A DNA stretch of 64,000 nucleotides from Methylotenera_A sp040079935. Lineage in GTDB: Bacteria > Pseudomonadota > Gammaproteobacteria > Burkholderiales > Methylophilaceae. The stretch's first letter is position 1. Each line of letters starts with the position of its first letter. The notes beneath the pieces are model-generated. The model made no database searches. It was not told the origin of the DNA and saw only the letters and a list, made by a program, of their open reading frames with translations. This document shows positions 26,440-35,716 of the stretch, piece by piece. The stretch is taken from contig JBEBJI010000005.1 of NCBI GenBank assembly GCA_040079935.1, positions 1 through 64,000 on the forward strand, written 5' to 3'. The translations under genes and the position numbers were made by a program.

Positions 26440-28269
26440 TTATTCAACCGTCACCGACTTAGCCAGATTTCTCGGTTTATCCACATCCGTCCCCTTCAAC
26501 AAGGCCGCATGGTAGGCCAACATTTGCACGGGGATAGTATGCAAAATAGGGGAGAGCACGCCCACATGGCGCGGGGTGCGAATAACATGCACACCTTCGG
26601 ATTCGGTAAAGTGACTATCAGCATCGGCAAATACAAATAGCTCGCCACCACGCGCGCGCACCTCTTGCATATTGGATTTTACTTTCTCTAGCAGGGCATC
26701 GTTCGGCGCAATCACCACCACTGGCATATTGTTATCTACCAACGCCAAGGGGCCGTGTTTAAGCTCGCCTGCGGGGTAAGCCTCGGCATGGATGTAAGAT
26801 ATCTCTTTAAGCTTAAGCGCACCTTCCAGAGCAATGGGATAGTGCACACCACGGCCTAAAAACAACGCGTGTTCTTTATCGGCAAAGCGTTTTGCCCATT
26901 CGCGAATTTGCGGTTCCAGATTAAGTGCATATTGCACGCTACCAGCCAATTGGCGCAAGGCTGAAAGATGCTCCTGCTCTTGCGTGGCACTTAATAAACC
27001 ACGCTGTTTTGCCAACGTAGCTGCCAAAGTGAATAGGGCGACCAATTGCGTAGTGAAGGCTTTGGTGGAAGCCACGCCGATTTCTGCTCCAGCGCGGGTA
27101 TAAAAGACCAGCTGTGAGGCGCGTGGAATGGCGCTCTCTTGCACGTTACAAATCGCTAAAGTGAGATTTTGGCCTAACGATTTTGCATGTTTTAAAGCTT
27201 CCATCGTATCCAGCGTTTCACCCGATTGCGAAATGGTGACAATGAGCTGATTTTTATTTGGCACCGATTCGCGATAGCGATATTCACTGGCGATTTCGAC
27301 ATTGGTAGGTATTTTTGCAATGCTTTCTAGCCAATATTTGGCCGTGAGCGCGGCGTAATAACTGGTGCCTGCAGCAAGAATCAGGATGCTATCTACCTGC
27401 TTGAAAACATCAGCGGCTGCCTTGCCAAACAGCTCGGCTGAGAAGCTGTTATTGTCAATCAAGGCTTCTATCGTATCTGTCAGCGCGCGCGGCTGCTCGT
27501 GAATTTCCTTTTGCATGAAGTGCGCGTAAGGGCCGAGCTCCATGCTGGCGAGTGAGACATCGCTCACGTGGATTTTGCGCGTAACAATTTCGCCATCGCG
27601 CCCGAAAATAGTCACGCCATCACGGCGAATATCGGCGACATCACCATCCTCAAGATAAATCACTTTGCGGGTAACTGAAAGCACGGCTGAAACATCGGAT
27701 GCGATGAAGTTTTCACCTTCCCCCAAGCCTATCAACAATGGGCAGCCCAGGCGCGCTGTAATCATGTGCTCCGGCTCTTTAACTGAAATCACGCTAATCG
27801 CAAACGCACCTGTAAGCTCTGCCATTGCCTTTTGTGTGGCAGCCAAAAGCGCTAAATCTTGGTGGTAATAGTGAATTAAGTGAGCAATCACTTCAGTATC
27901 GGTTTGCGATGTAAACTCGTAGCCCAGAGCTTTTAAGCGTGTGCGTTGCTCGTCGTGATTTTCGATAATGCCGTTATGCACTACGGCAATTTCACCTTTT
28001 GAAACATGCGGATGTGCGTTGCTCTCAGTCACGCCACCGTGCGTGGCCCAACGCGTATGGCCGATGCCAACTTGGCCTGTTAATTTCGCTTCATGCGCTT
28101 TTTCTGTCATCGCCGCAACGCGGCCAACGGCGCGTACGCGTTCTATACCGTTGCTGTTAAGCACGGCCACGCCAGCGGAATCGTAGCCGCGGTATTCTAG
28201 GCGGCTTAAGCCTTCAATTAAAGTAGAAACAACGTTTCTATTCGCTACTGCGCCAACTATGCCACACAT
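26440..28269 (-). CDS. glmS: Glucosamine-6-phosphate synthase (isomerising)
   Basis: Makes glucosamine-6-phosphate from fructose-6-phosphate and glutamine, the entry to peptidoglycan and lipopolysaccharide amino sugars. The protein has 609 residues. The nucleophile is C2 (MCGIVGAVANR) of a class II glutaminase domain (1-240), followed by two SIS sugar-isomerase domains (TISQSGETLDTMEAL, GRGVHYPIALEGALKLKEISYIHAEAYPAGELKHGPLALV). It ends in the usual KSVTVE. It lies 36 bases after glmU, so the two steps are co-expressed. No glmS ribozyme was seen in the short upstream gap. Confidence 0.97.
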   Translation of the reverse strand: MCGIVGAVANRNVVSTLIEGLSRLEYRGYDSAGVAVLNSNGIERVRAVGRVAAMTEKAHEAKLTGQVGIGHTRWATHGGVTESNAHPHVSKGEIAVVHNGIIENHDEQRTRLKALGYEFTSQTDTEVIAHLIHYYHQDLALLAATQKAMAELTGAFAISVISVKEPEHMITARLGCPLLIGLGEGENFIASDVSAVLSVTRKVIYLEDGDVADIRRDGVTIFGRDGEIVTRKIHVSDVSLASMELGPYAHFMQKEIHEQPRALTDTIEALIDNNSFSAELFGKAAADVFKQVDSILILAAGTSYYAALTAKYWLESIAKIPTNVEIASEYRYRESVPNKNQLIVTISQSGETLDTMEALKHAKSLGQNLTLAICNVQESAIPRASQLVFYTRAGAEIGVASTKAFTTQLVALFTLAATLAKQRGLLSATQEQEHLSALRQLAGSVQYALNLEPQIREWAKRFADKEHALFLGRGVHYPIALEGALKLKEISYIHAEAYPAGELKHGPLALVDNNMPVVVIAPNDALLEKVKSNMQEVRARGGELFVFADADSHFTESEGVHVIRTPRHVGVLSPILHTIPVQMLAYHAALLKGTDVDKPRNLAKSVTVE

Positions 28270-28305
28270 AAAATTTAATCTTTCTAGGTTTACATTGCTT
28301 AAATG

Positions 28306-29679
28306 CTATTTTTTAATCTTCTGTGGTCGCTTCCAACCTGCAAATGATTTTTGTTCTTTTGCTCTGCATAATGTAAGCTGATCTGCTGGCGCATCTTTGG
28401 TAATAGTTGAGCCTGCCGCAATGGTCGCACCACGGCGTATCGTCACGGGCGCTATGAGTTGCGTATCAGAGCCAACAAAAACGTCATCTTCAATAATAGT
28501 TCTAAATTTATTCGCACCATCGTAATTGCAGGTAATCGTACCTGCACCAATATTGACATTTTTACCCACAGTAGTGTCACCGACATAACTCAGGTGATTG
28601 ATTTTGCTACCCACATCCACTTGAGCATTTTTAAGCTCAACAAAATTGCCGATATGTGTCTCTGTAGCTAGTGTAGTACCAGGGCGCAAGCGCGCATATG
28701 GCCCAATGCGACTATTTTCACCAATGCTGGCATCGTCAATATGCGTAAAAGGTAAAATATGCGTATTAGCTTTTATTGTTGCATTTTTAATAATACAATT
28801 TGCAGCGATTTTTACGCTATCGCCAAGCGTTACATCGCCTTCAAATATGCAGTTCACATCGATTTCAACATCGCGACCGCAAACTAAATTGCCACGCACA
28901 TCCAAACGGGTAGGGTCTTTCAATGTAACACCTTGCTGCAATAATTGTTGCGCAATGCGACATTGATGTACACGCTCTATTTGGCTTAAATCTACTTTGG
29001 AATTAATGCCTGTTACCGACCATTCATCCGCAGTAATTTCAGCCACCACTTCTACCTTATCCTTCACGGCAAGCTCCACAATATCAGTTAAATAATATTC
29101 ATTTTGCGCGTTATTATTGGTGAGTTGTGCCAGCCATTTTGTTAAGTGCGCGTTTGGCATGGCCATGATGCCCGTGTTCACTTCTTTCACTACACGTTGT
29201 GCTTCAGTCGCGTCTTTGTGCTCAACGATTGCAACAACATTGCCTTGAGATGCCCGAATGATGCGGCCGTAGCCAGTTGGGTCGGCTTTATTAAACGATA
29301 AAATCGCCAGTTTATTGTTCGCTTGCTCGATTAATTTATGACAAGCTTCAACATTCACCAATGGCACATCACCCAACAAAATCAAGGTGTTTGCATCCGC
29401 ATCTAAATGCGGCACGGCTTGCTGGACTGCATGACCTGTACCATGTTGCTCAGCTTGGTTCACCCAAGTAATATTTTCTTTTGCAAAAGCCTCACGCACA
29501 ATCTCGCCACCAAAACCATACACTACGATAATTTTTTGCGGTTTTAAGGCTTTAGCGCAATCAATCACATGCGCCAAAATTGGCTTTCCTGCGACTTCGT
29601 GCAGCACTTTTGGCTTGTTGGAATGCATACGCGTACCTTTGCCAGCAGCGAGAATGACAATATTTAGTTTTTGAGTCAT
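28306..29679 (-). CDS. glmU: Bifunctional UDP-GlcNAc pyrophosphorylase / GlcN-1-P acetyltransferase
   Basis: Catalyses the last two steps to UDP-N-acetylglucosamine. The protein has 457 residues. The N-terminal nucleotidyltransferase domain shows ILAAGKGTRMHSNKPK at about 9-24, and the C-terminal left-handed beta-helix shows the hexapeptide pattern (for example IGPYARLRPGTTLATETHIGNFVELKNA) with the acetyltransferase region NINHLSYVGD-type near 365. It precedes glmS. The 248 bases between it and atpC hold a degenerate REP-like copy and the atp terminator. Confidence 0.97.
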   Translation of the reverse strand: MTQKLNIVILAAGKGTRMHSNKPKVLHEVAGKPILAHVIDCAKALKPQKIIVVYGFGGEIVREAFAKENITWVNQAEQHGTGHAVQQAVPHLDADANTLILLGDVPLVNVEACHKLIEQANNKLAILSFNKADPTGYGRIIRASQGNVVAIVEHKDATEAQRVVKEVNTGIMAMPNAHLTKWLAQLTNNNAQNEYYLTDIVELAVKDKVEVVAEITADEWSVTGINSKVDLSQIERVHQCRIAQQLLQQGVTLKDPTRLDVRGNLVCGRDVEIDVNCIFEGDVTLGDSVKIAANCIIKNATIKANTHILPFTHIDDASIGENSRIGPYARLRPGTTLATETHIGNFVELKNAQVDVGSKINHLSYVGDTTVGKNVNIGAGTITCNYDGANKFRTIIEDDVFVGSDTQLIAPVTIRRGATIAAGSTITKDAPADQLTLCRAKEQKSFAGWKRPQKIKK

Positions 29680-29828
29680 AAGTGATGTATTTTACTACGA
29701 CTAAACCATTTATTTTACAAATTAAGTTTTTAGGAAAATTAAGCATACGCGCCGTGTGGACTGCGCTACAAATTTATATAGGCACTAAAATATATTAAAT
29801 CGGCTCTTATAAAACTTTAAAATAACCG

Positions 29829-29870
29829 CTCTGGAATCCTTATGGATATTGGCTTGCAGGCTGGTGCTAT
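29829..29870. repeat. REP-like palindrome, degenerate copy 6
   Basis: ATGGATATTGGCTTGCAG is an exact match to the reverse-orientation core of the repeat family, but the left arm (CTCTGGAATCC) has diverged and no full stem forms. It lies in the gap between glmU and atpC. Confidence 0.6.
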
Positions 29871-29882
29871 TTAGATTAACTT

Positions 29883-29914
29883 AATAAAAAAAGCAGCCTA
29901 AGCTGCCTTTTTAC
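29883..29914 (-). terminator. Rho-independent terminator of the atp operon
   Basis: On the minus strand GGCAGC, loop TTAG, GCTGC and a run of seven T follow the atpC stop by about 17 bases. Confidence 0.85.
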
Positions 29915-29927
29915 ACACGTAAATTGC

Positions 29928-30353
29928 TTAATGTATGCTTTTACGTAGTTTTTGAATCGCTTGAATTTGCGCCACCGCCTCGGCAAGTTCTGCTTGTGCT
30001 GCCGCGTAATCCATATCTGAAGTGCGATTTTTCATCGCTTCCATCGCTGCTTCTTTTGCTGCGATTGCTTTAGCTTCATCTAAATCGTGGCCACGAATTG
30101 CCGTGTCCGCCAACACGGTAATCATACCCGGTTGCACTTCTAACATGCCGCCAGAAAGAAAAATTAGCGTTTCCTCTGCAACATCTGCTTGCTTAATGCG
30201 CAATGCACCCGGCTTGATGGTGGTAATCATGGGCGCGTGATTTGGGTAAATACCCACTTCACCCGCACCCGCTGGCGCCACTACAAACTCGGCTTCGCCA
30301 GAGAAGATTAAAGCTTCTGCGCTAACTACATCGATATGAACAGTGTTTGCCAT
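29928..30353 (-). CDS. atpC: ATP synthase F1 epsilon subunit
   Basis: Central-stalk subunit that couples F1 to the c-ring and can inhibit ATP hydrolysis. The protein has 141 residues: an N-terminal beta sandwich (VHIDVVSAEALIFSGEAEFVVAPAGAGEVGIYPNHAPM region) and a C-terminal helical hairpin (DEAKAIAAKEAAMEAMKN). Last gene of atpIBEFHAGDC; it starts one base after the atpD stop. Confidence 0.96.
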   Translation of the reverse strand: MANTVHIDVVSAEALIFSGEAEFVVAPAGAGEVGIYPNHAPMITTIKPGALRIKQADVAEETLIFLSGGMLEVQPGMITVLADTAIRGHDLDEAKAIAAKEAAMEAMKNRTSDMDYAAAQAELAEAVAQIQAIQKLRKSIH

Positions 30354-30354
30354 A

Positions 30355-31794
30355 TTAATTCAGAGTTTTCGCTTTTTCTACTGCTTCTTCAATACCACCC
30401 ACCATGTAGAACGCTTGCTCTGGCAAGTGATCGTACTCGCCTGCAACAATGGCTTTAAAGCCTTTGATAGTTTCTTTTAATGGCACATATTTTCCTGGCG
30501 AACCAGTAAATACCTCGGCCACGTGGAAAGGTTGTGACAAGAAACGTTGGATTTTACGTGCGCGACCAACAGCTAATTTATCTTCTGGTGATAACTCATC
30601 CATACCCAAAATAGCAATAATGTCGCGTAGTTCTTTATAACGTTGTAATGTTTGTTGAACGCTACGTGCAACGTTGTAGTGCTCTTCACCAACTACCAAT
30701 GGATCTAATTGGCGTGAGGTTGAATCAAGCGGGTCAACCGCTGGGTAAATACCTAATGAAGCAATATCACGGCTCAACACTACGGTTGAATCCAAGTGTT
30801 GGAAAGTCGTAGCTGGTGATGGATCGGTCAAGTCATCCGCAGGTACGTAAACCGCTTGAATAGAGGTAATAGAGCCAGTTTTAGTAGATGTAATACGCTC
30901 TTGTAAACGACCCATTTCGTCCGCTAGAGTAGGTTGGTAACCCACAGCTGAAGGCATACGACCTAACAACGCAGAAACCTCAGTACCAGCCAATGTGTAA
31001 CGGTAAATATTATCCACAAAGAACAACACATCGCGACCTTCGTCACGGAATTTTTCTGCCATGGTCAAACCAGAAAGCGCAACACGTAAACGGTTGCCTG
31101 GTGGCTCATTCATTTGACCAAACACCATCGCTACTTTTGATTCTTTCATGTCGTCTAGCTTAATCACGCCAGCTTCTGACATTTCGTGGTAAAAGTCGTT
31201 ACCCTCACGCGTACGCTCGCCCACGCCAGCAAATACTGATAAACCTGAGTGTTCTTTTGCAATGTTGTTGATGAGCTCAAGCATGTTCACAGTTTTGCCA
31301 ACACCCGCGCCACCGAACAAACCCACTTTACCGCCTTTAGCGAACGGACAAACTAAATCAATCACCTTGATGCCAGTTTCTAACAAGTCGACTGAAGGAG
31401 AAAGCTCTTCAAATTTTGGTGCTTTTTGATGGATAGAGCGAAATTCTTTAGAATCAATTGGGCCCACGTCATCAATCGGGCGACCGAGTACATCCATAAT
31501 GCGACCTAGTGTGCCGATGCCTACTGGCACAGTAATTTGTGTGCCAGTCGCTTTAAATGCAGTGCCGCGCGCAAGGCCATCTGACGAGCCCATGGCAATG
31601 GTACGCACAATGCCGTCGCCCAATTGCTGCTGAACCTCTAATGTTAATCCTGCTTCTGCTTGCGATGTTTTGTCGTCAATAATTAATGCATCAAATACTT
31701 TTGGCATTTGATCGCGCGGAAATTCCACGTCAACCACCGCACCAATACACTGCACGACACGACCGATTTTTACTTCATTATTTGCTTTTGCCAT
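30355..31794 (-). CDS. atpD: ATP synthase F1 beta subunit
   Basis: Catalytic subunit of the proton-driven ATP synthase. The protein has 479 residues. The P-loop GGAGVGKT lies near residue 160 and the catalytic glutamate in GERTREGND near 200; PSAVGYQPTLADEMG and the C-terminal DELSPEDKLAV (DELSEED-type) are present. It is slightly longer than many homologues because of its N-terminal extension (MAKANNEVKIG). A 48-base gap separates it from atpG. Confidence 0.98.
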   Translation of the reverse strand: MAKANNEVKIGRVVQCIGAVVDVEFPRDQMPKVFDALIIDDKTSQAEAGLTLEVQQQLGDGIVRTIAMGSSDGLARGTAFKATGTQITVPVGIGTLGRIMDVLGRPIDDVGPIDSKEFRSIHQKAPKFEELSPSVDLLETGIKVIDLVCPFAKGGKVGLFGGAGVGKTVNMLELINNIAKEHSGLSVFAGVGERTREGNDFYHEMSEAGVIKLDDMKESKVAMVFGQMNEPPGNRLRVALSGLTMAEKFRDEGRDVLFFVDNIYRYTLAGTEVSALLGRMPSAVGYQPTLADEMGRLQERITSTKTGSITSIQAVYVPADDLTDPSPATTFQHLDSTVVLSRDIASLGIYPAVDPLDSTSRQLDPLVVGEEHYNVARSVQQTLQRYKELRDIIAILGMDELSPEDKLAVGRARKIQRFLSQPFHVAEVFTGSPGKYVPLKETIKGFKAIVAGEYDHLPEQAFYMVGGIEEAVEKAKTLN

Positions 31795-31842
31795 CTTTAT
31801 TCCTAACTTCTATATTTAGTCAGATTTAATTAAATTCAATAT

Positions 31843-32709
31843 TTATGAAACTGCTGCTGCGCCGCCAACGATTTCTGAAATTTCCTTAGTAATCGCTGCT
31901 TGACGTGCTTTGTTGTAAACCAATTTTAATTCGCCAATCACATTTTTCGCATTATCAGACGCTGATTTCATTGCCACCATACGTGATGATTGCTCTGATG
32001 CCATGTTTTCTGCCACTGCGTTATAAACTAACGATTCGGTGTAGCGCATCATTAGCTGATCAATCACTACCACCGCTTCAGGCTCATAAATATAATCCCA
32101 ATGGCCTTTTGGACTACCGAGTTTTTCACCACTTAACGGCAACAATAATTCCATTGTTGGTTCTTGTTTCATGGTGTTGATAAATTTGGTATAGCAAACA
32201 TACACTTGGTCGATTTCGCCTGCGGTATAAGCATCTAACATCACTTTAATCGCACCAATCAGGCTTTCCATATGCGGCACATCGCCTAGGCCAATCACAT
32301 GCGATTTCACATCAGCACTCATGCGATTCATAAAGCTAAAGCCTTTGTTACCAATCGCAGTCACGGCAATTTTTTTGCCTTCGGTTTCCCACGTTTTCAT
32401 TTGGTTAATCGACATACGCAACACGTTAGTGTTTAAGCCACCACATAAACCTTTATCTGAGCTCAAAACAATCAAGCCAACATTTTTAACCACATCGCGT
32501 TTGATTAAAAACGGATGTTTATACTCTGAATTGGCAAATGACAAATGCGCCGCAACGTTGCGAATTTTCTCGGCGTATGGGCGTGAGGCACGCATTCTAT
32601 CTTGCGCTTTACGCATTTTAGAAGCAGCGACCATTTCCATCGCTTTGGTAATCTTGCGGGTATTTTCTACCGACTTGATTTTGGTTCTAATCTCTTTACT
32701 ACCAGCCAT
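31843..32709 (-). CDS. atpG: ATP synthase F1 gamma subunit
   Basis: Central rotor shaft of F1. The protein has 288 residues: an N-terminal helix (GSKEIRTKIKSVENTRKITKAMEMVAASKMRKAQ) and a C-terminal helix (LVYNKARQAAITKEISEIVGGAAA) form the coiled coil, and a Rossmann-like domain (LIVLSSDKGLCGGLN) lies between them. It starts 20 bases after atpA. Confidence 0.97.
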   Translation of the reverse strand: MAGSKEIRTKIKSVENTRKITKAMEMVAASKMRKAQDRMRASRPYAEKIRNVAAHLSFANSEYKHPFLIKRDVVKNVGLIVLSSDKGLCGGLNTNVLRMSINQMKTWETEGKKIAVTAIGNKGFSFMNRMSADVKSHVIGLGDVPHMESLIGAIKVMLDAYTAGEIDQVYVCYTKFINTMKQEPTMELLLPLSGEKLGSPKGHWDYIYEPEAVVVIDQLMMRYTESLVYNAVAENMASEQSSRMVAMKSASDNAKNVIGELKLVYNKARQAAITKEISEIVGGAAAVS

Positions 32710-32729
32710 TTTATTTACCTAATAGTAGA

Positions 32730-34271
32730 TTAATAAGCATTCGTTGCTTTAAAGTCTTGAATCGCCGCTTCAACCGCTTTTTCGTTATCGCCGCTTAAAT
32801 CTTTGCTTGATTCAATGCCTTCCATGAGTTTTTTGTATTTTGAACCCATGAACCCGTGTAATGCGCTCTCAAAGCTTAATACTTTAGCAGTTGGCACATC
32901 GTCAAAGTAGCCTTTATTGGCAGCTAACAAGGTAATCGCCATGTTAGAAACGCTTAATGGTGAGTATTGTGCTTGTTTCATCAACTCAGTAAACATACGA
33001 CCGCGGTCTAGTTGTTTACGGGTTGCTTCATCCAAATCAGAAGCAAACTGCGCAAACGCCGCTAATTCACGATATTGCGCTAGCGCTAAACGCACGCCGC
33101 CGCCAAGTTTTTTAATGACTTTAGTTTGAGCAGCGCCACCCACACGAGATACTGAAATACCCGCGTTAATCGCTGGACGAATACCGGCGTTGAACAAATC
33201 CGTCTCTAAGAAGATTTGGCCATCGGTAATAGAAATCACGTTGGTTGGTACGAATGCAGAAACATCACCTGCCGCTGTTTCAATCACAGGCAATGCAGTG
33301 AGTGAACCTGTTTTACCTTTAACTTTACCTTTAGTGAATTTTTCTACATAGTCCTCGTTCACGCGAGCTGCGCGCTCTAATAAACGTGAGTGAATGTAGA
33401 ACACGTCACCGGGATAAGCTTCGCGGCCTGGTGGACGGCGTAATAGCAATGAAATTTGACGATAAGCAATCGCTTGTTTGGTCAAATCATCATACACAAT
33501 CAGTGCATCTTCACCGCGGTCGCGGAAGTACTCACCCATGGTACAACCGGCGTATGGTGCCAAGAATTGTAGCGCGGCAGAATCTGAAGCAGCTGCTGCA
33601 ACTACGATGGTGTATGCCATCGCGCCATTTTCTTCAAGTTTGCGCACTACGTTAGCAATGGTAGAAGCTTTTTGACCAATCGCCACATAGACGCAGGTCA
33701 TGTTTTGACCTTTTTGATTAATAATCGCATCTACCGCAACAGCAGTTTTACCTGTTTGACGGTCACCAATAATCAATTCACGTTGGCCACGGCCTACTGG
33801 CACCATAGAGTCAACAGATTTCAAACCCGTTTGCACTGGTTGCGAAACCGACTTACGTGCAATCACGCCTGGTGCTACTTTTTCAATTTTATCCGTCATT
33901 TTGGCGTTAACTGGGCCTTTGCCATCAATTGGCTGACCTAGCGCATTCACCACACGACCAATTAGCTCAGGGCCCACTGGCACTTCCAGAATACGGCCAG
34001 TACATTTAACCGTGTCTCCTTCGGTAATATGTTCATAATCACCCAATACCACGGCGCCAACTGAATCGCGCTCAAGGTTTAAGGCTAGTCCAAACGTATT
34101 GCCTGGAAACTCAATCATTTCACCTGCCATGACGTTTGAAAGACCGTGCACACGCACAATACCGTCAGTCACTGAAATTACTGTACCTTGCGTACGCGCT
34201 TCGGCTGAAGTAGAAAAATTTTCTAATCTGCTTTTAATCAGCTCACTGATTTCTGATGTAGATAACTGCAT
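32730..34271 (-). CDS. atpA: ATP synthase F1 alpha subunit
   Basis: Non-catalytic nucleotide-binding subunit of F1. The protein has 513 residues, with P-loop GDRQTGKTAVAVD near 170, the arginine-finger region SRVGGAAQTK near 373, and an N-terminal helix (LSTSEISELIKSRLENF) that contacts the delta subunit. Normal length and order within the operon. Confidence 0.98.
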   Translation of the reverse strand: MQLSTSEISELIKSRLENFSTSAEARTQGTVISVTDGIVRVHGLSNVMAGEMIEFPGNTFGLALNLERDSVGAVVLGDYEHITEGDTVKCTGRILEVPVGPELIGRVVNALGQPIDGKGPVNAKMTDKIEKVAPGVIARKSVSQPVQTGLKSVDSMVPVGRGQRELIIGDRQTGKTAVAVDAIINQKGQNMTCVYVAIGQKASTIANVVRKLEENGAMAYTIVVAAAASDSAALQFLAPYAGCTMGEYFRDRGEDALIVYDDLTKQAIAYRQISLLLRRPPGREAYPGDVFYIHSRLLERAARVNEDYVEKFTKGKVKGKTGSLTALPVIETAAGDVSAFVPTNVISITDGQIFLETDLFNAGIRPAINAGISVSRVGGAAQTKVIKKLGGGVRLALAQYRELAAFAQFASDLDEATRKQLDRGRMFTELMKQAQYSPLSVSNMAITLLAANKGYFDDVPTAKVLSFESALHGFMGSKYKKLMEGIESSKDLSGDNEKAVEAAIQDFKATNAY

Positions 34272-34317
34272 TACTAACTCCTAATAATTTTATTAGCTAA
34301 AAGTTTAAGCCTCGGCC

Positions 34318-34854
34318 TTATGCCGCAAGCGTATAAGCTAAATTTTGCAACTGACCTTTAACGGATGAATCTATAACGGTATCGCCAACAATAATTTTGA
34401 AACCACCAATAAGTTCGGCATCAACCGTTACGCTTGCTTCTATTTTTTTGCTAAATTTAGCTTCTAAACGTTTTACTAAATCTTTTACTTCTTTATCACT
34501 TGGCTTGGAAGCTGCGATTATATTGGCTTGTAGCGTACCTTCGTCTTGGGCTTTTAGCGCTTCAAATGCTTCATTAATCGCTGGCAGAATTGATAAACGT
34601 CCATATTCAACCAACACTTTAATTAAATTTTGTGCGTTTTCATTCAGCTTATTACCGCACACCTTTAAAAAAGCCGCCTGCAAATCGTCTGCTACCACAT
34701 TCGGGTCATTGATATAAGCCAGCATTTTCGCATCACTAGCGACTTGCGTTGCAAAACCAAGCATTTCAGACCATTTTGCCAAGGCTTTTTGCTCTTTGCC
34801 AAGCTTGTAAGCGGCAACTGCGTAAGGCCTTGCGATGGTAGATAATTCTGCCAT
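34318..34854 (-). CDS. atpH: ATP synthase F1 delta subunit
   Basis: Peripheral-stalk subunit linking the b dimer to the alpha N-terminus. The protein has 178 residues: an N-terminal six-helix domain (STIARPYAVAAYKLG) and a C-terminal domain ending in FKIIVGDTVIDSSVKGQLQNL, the family signature. Its ATG overlaps the atpF stop by one base. Confidence 0.96.
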   Translation of the reverse strand: MAELSTIARPYAVAAYKLGKEQKALAKWSEMLGFATQVASDAKMLAYINDPNVVADDLQAAFLKVCGNKLNENAQNLIKVLVEYGRLSILPAINEAFEALKAQDEGTLQANIIAASKPSDKEVKDLVKRLEAKFSKKIEASVTVDAELIGGFKIIVGDTVIDSSVKGQLQNLAYTLAA

Positions 34855-35324
34855 TATAGTTCTGCCGCCAATTTAGAAAGCATGTCGCTATGTGCTTTTG
34901 CGTCGATTTCTTTACGCAAAATTTTCTCTGCTCCAGCCACTGCCAGCGCAGAGACCTGTGCTCGCAAACCTTCTTTGGCACGGTTTACTTCTTGGTCAAT
35001 CTCAGCCTTAGCGCCTGTTAAAATGCGCTCGCCTTCAACCTTGGCATTGCCTTTGGCTTCTTCCACAATTTGTGAAGCACGCTTTTCGGCTTGACCAATA
35101 ATCTCACTAGCTTTTTGTTTAGCTTCGTTCAAAGTGACTTCTGATTTTTTTGCTGCAACTTCCAAAGCACTACGGCCTTCTGATGCTGCGGCTAAACCAT
35201 CAGCAATTTCCTTTTGGCGCGTCTCAATCGCTTTTAATAGCGGCGGCCAAACGAATTTTACCGTGAACCAAATCAACACAGCAAATGCGATAGCTTGTGC
35301 GATAAGTGTAAAGTTAATATTCAT
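34854..35324 (-). CDS. atpF: ATP synthase F0 subunit b
   Basis: Membrane anchor and long helical stator of the ATP synthase. The protein has 156 residues: an N-terminal transmembrane helix at 5-25 (FTLIAQAIAFAVLIWFTVKF) and then a charged helix to the end that forms a dimeric right-handed coiled coil. Overlaps atpH by one base and follows atpE by 60 bases. Confidence 0.96.
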   Translation of the reverse strand: MNINFTLIAQAIAFAVLIWFTVKFVWPPLLKAIETRQKEIADGLAAASEGRSALEVAAKKSEVTLNEAKQKASEIIGQAEKRASQIVEEAKGNAKVEGERILTGAKAEIDQEVNRAKEGLRAQVSALAVAGAEKILRKEIDAKAHSDMLSKLAAEL

Positions 35325-35384
35325 GTTTGCTCCAATATTTAAGTCAATTAATCTGCTTATCTAGGCAGATTATCTAGCAACTAA

Positions 35385-35651
35385 TTACTTAGCTACTACG
35401 CTTAATAATGGGTTAGCAAACGCGAACATCATGGCTAAACCAACACCAATAATGAAAGAAGCATCGATAAGACCCAATAGCAAGAATACTTTACCTTGCA
35501 ATTGTGGAATCATTTCTGGTTGACGTGCAGCGCCTTCCAAAAAGCTTGCGCACATAATACCAATACCGATACAAGCACCTGCAGCGCCCAAACCAATAAT
35601 TAAACCAATACCAATGCCTGTGTAGGCTTGAATCATTGCTAATGCATCCAT
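35385..35651 (-). CDS. atpE: ATP synthase F0 subunit c
   Basis: Proteolipid subunit of the rotor ring. The protein has 88 residues in two transmembrane helices joined by the ARQPEM loop. The proton-carrying acid is D63 in LLGLIDASFIIG; the residues around it do not form the sodium-binding set, so the ring is proton-driven (inference from family knowledge). Confidence 0.97.
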   Translation of the reverse strand: MDALAMIQAYTGIGIGLIIGLGAAGACIGIGIMCASFLEGAARQPEMIPQLQGKVFLLLGLIDASFIIGVGLAMMFAFANPLLSVVAK

Positions 35652-35716
35652 TTTATTACCCTCTCAAAAATTAAACTTACAACTAAAACTACTGATAAAA
35701 ATAAACTACTTAAAAA

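Noticed and set aside
26477..26485. TTATCCACA (DnaA box sequence) in glmS, with others in atpD near 31010 and yidC near 45536
   Set aside because: Single boxes inside conserved codons such as VDKP, without clustering or AT-rich DNA; expected by chance.
28270..28305. glmS ribozyme
   Set aside because: The gap between glmU and glmS is only 36 bases, too short for the ribozyme.
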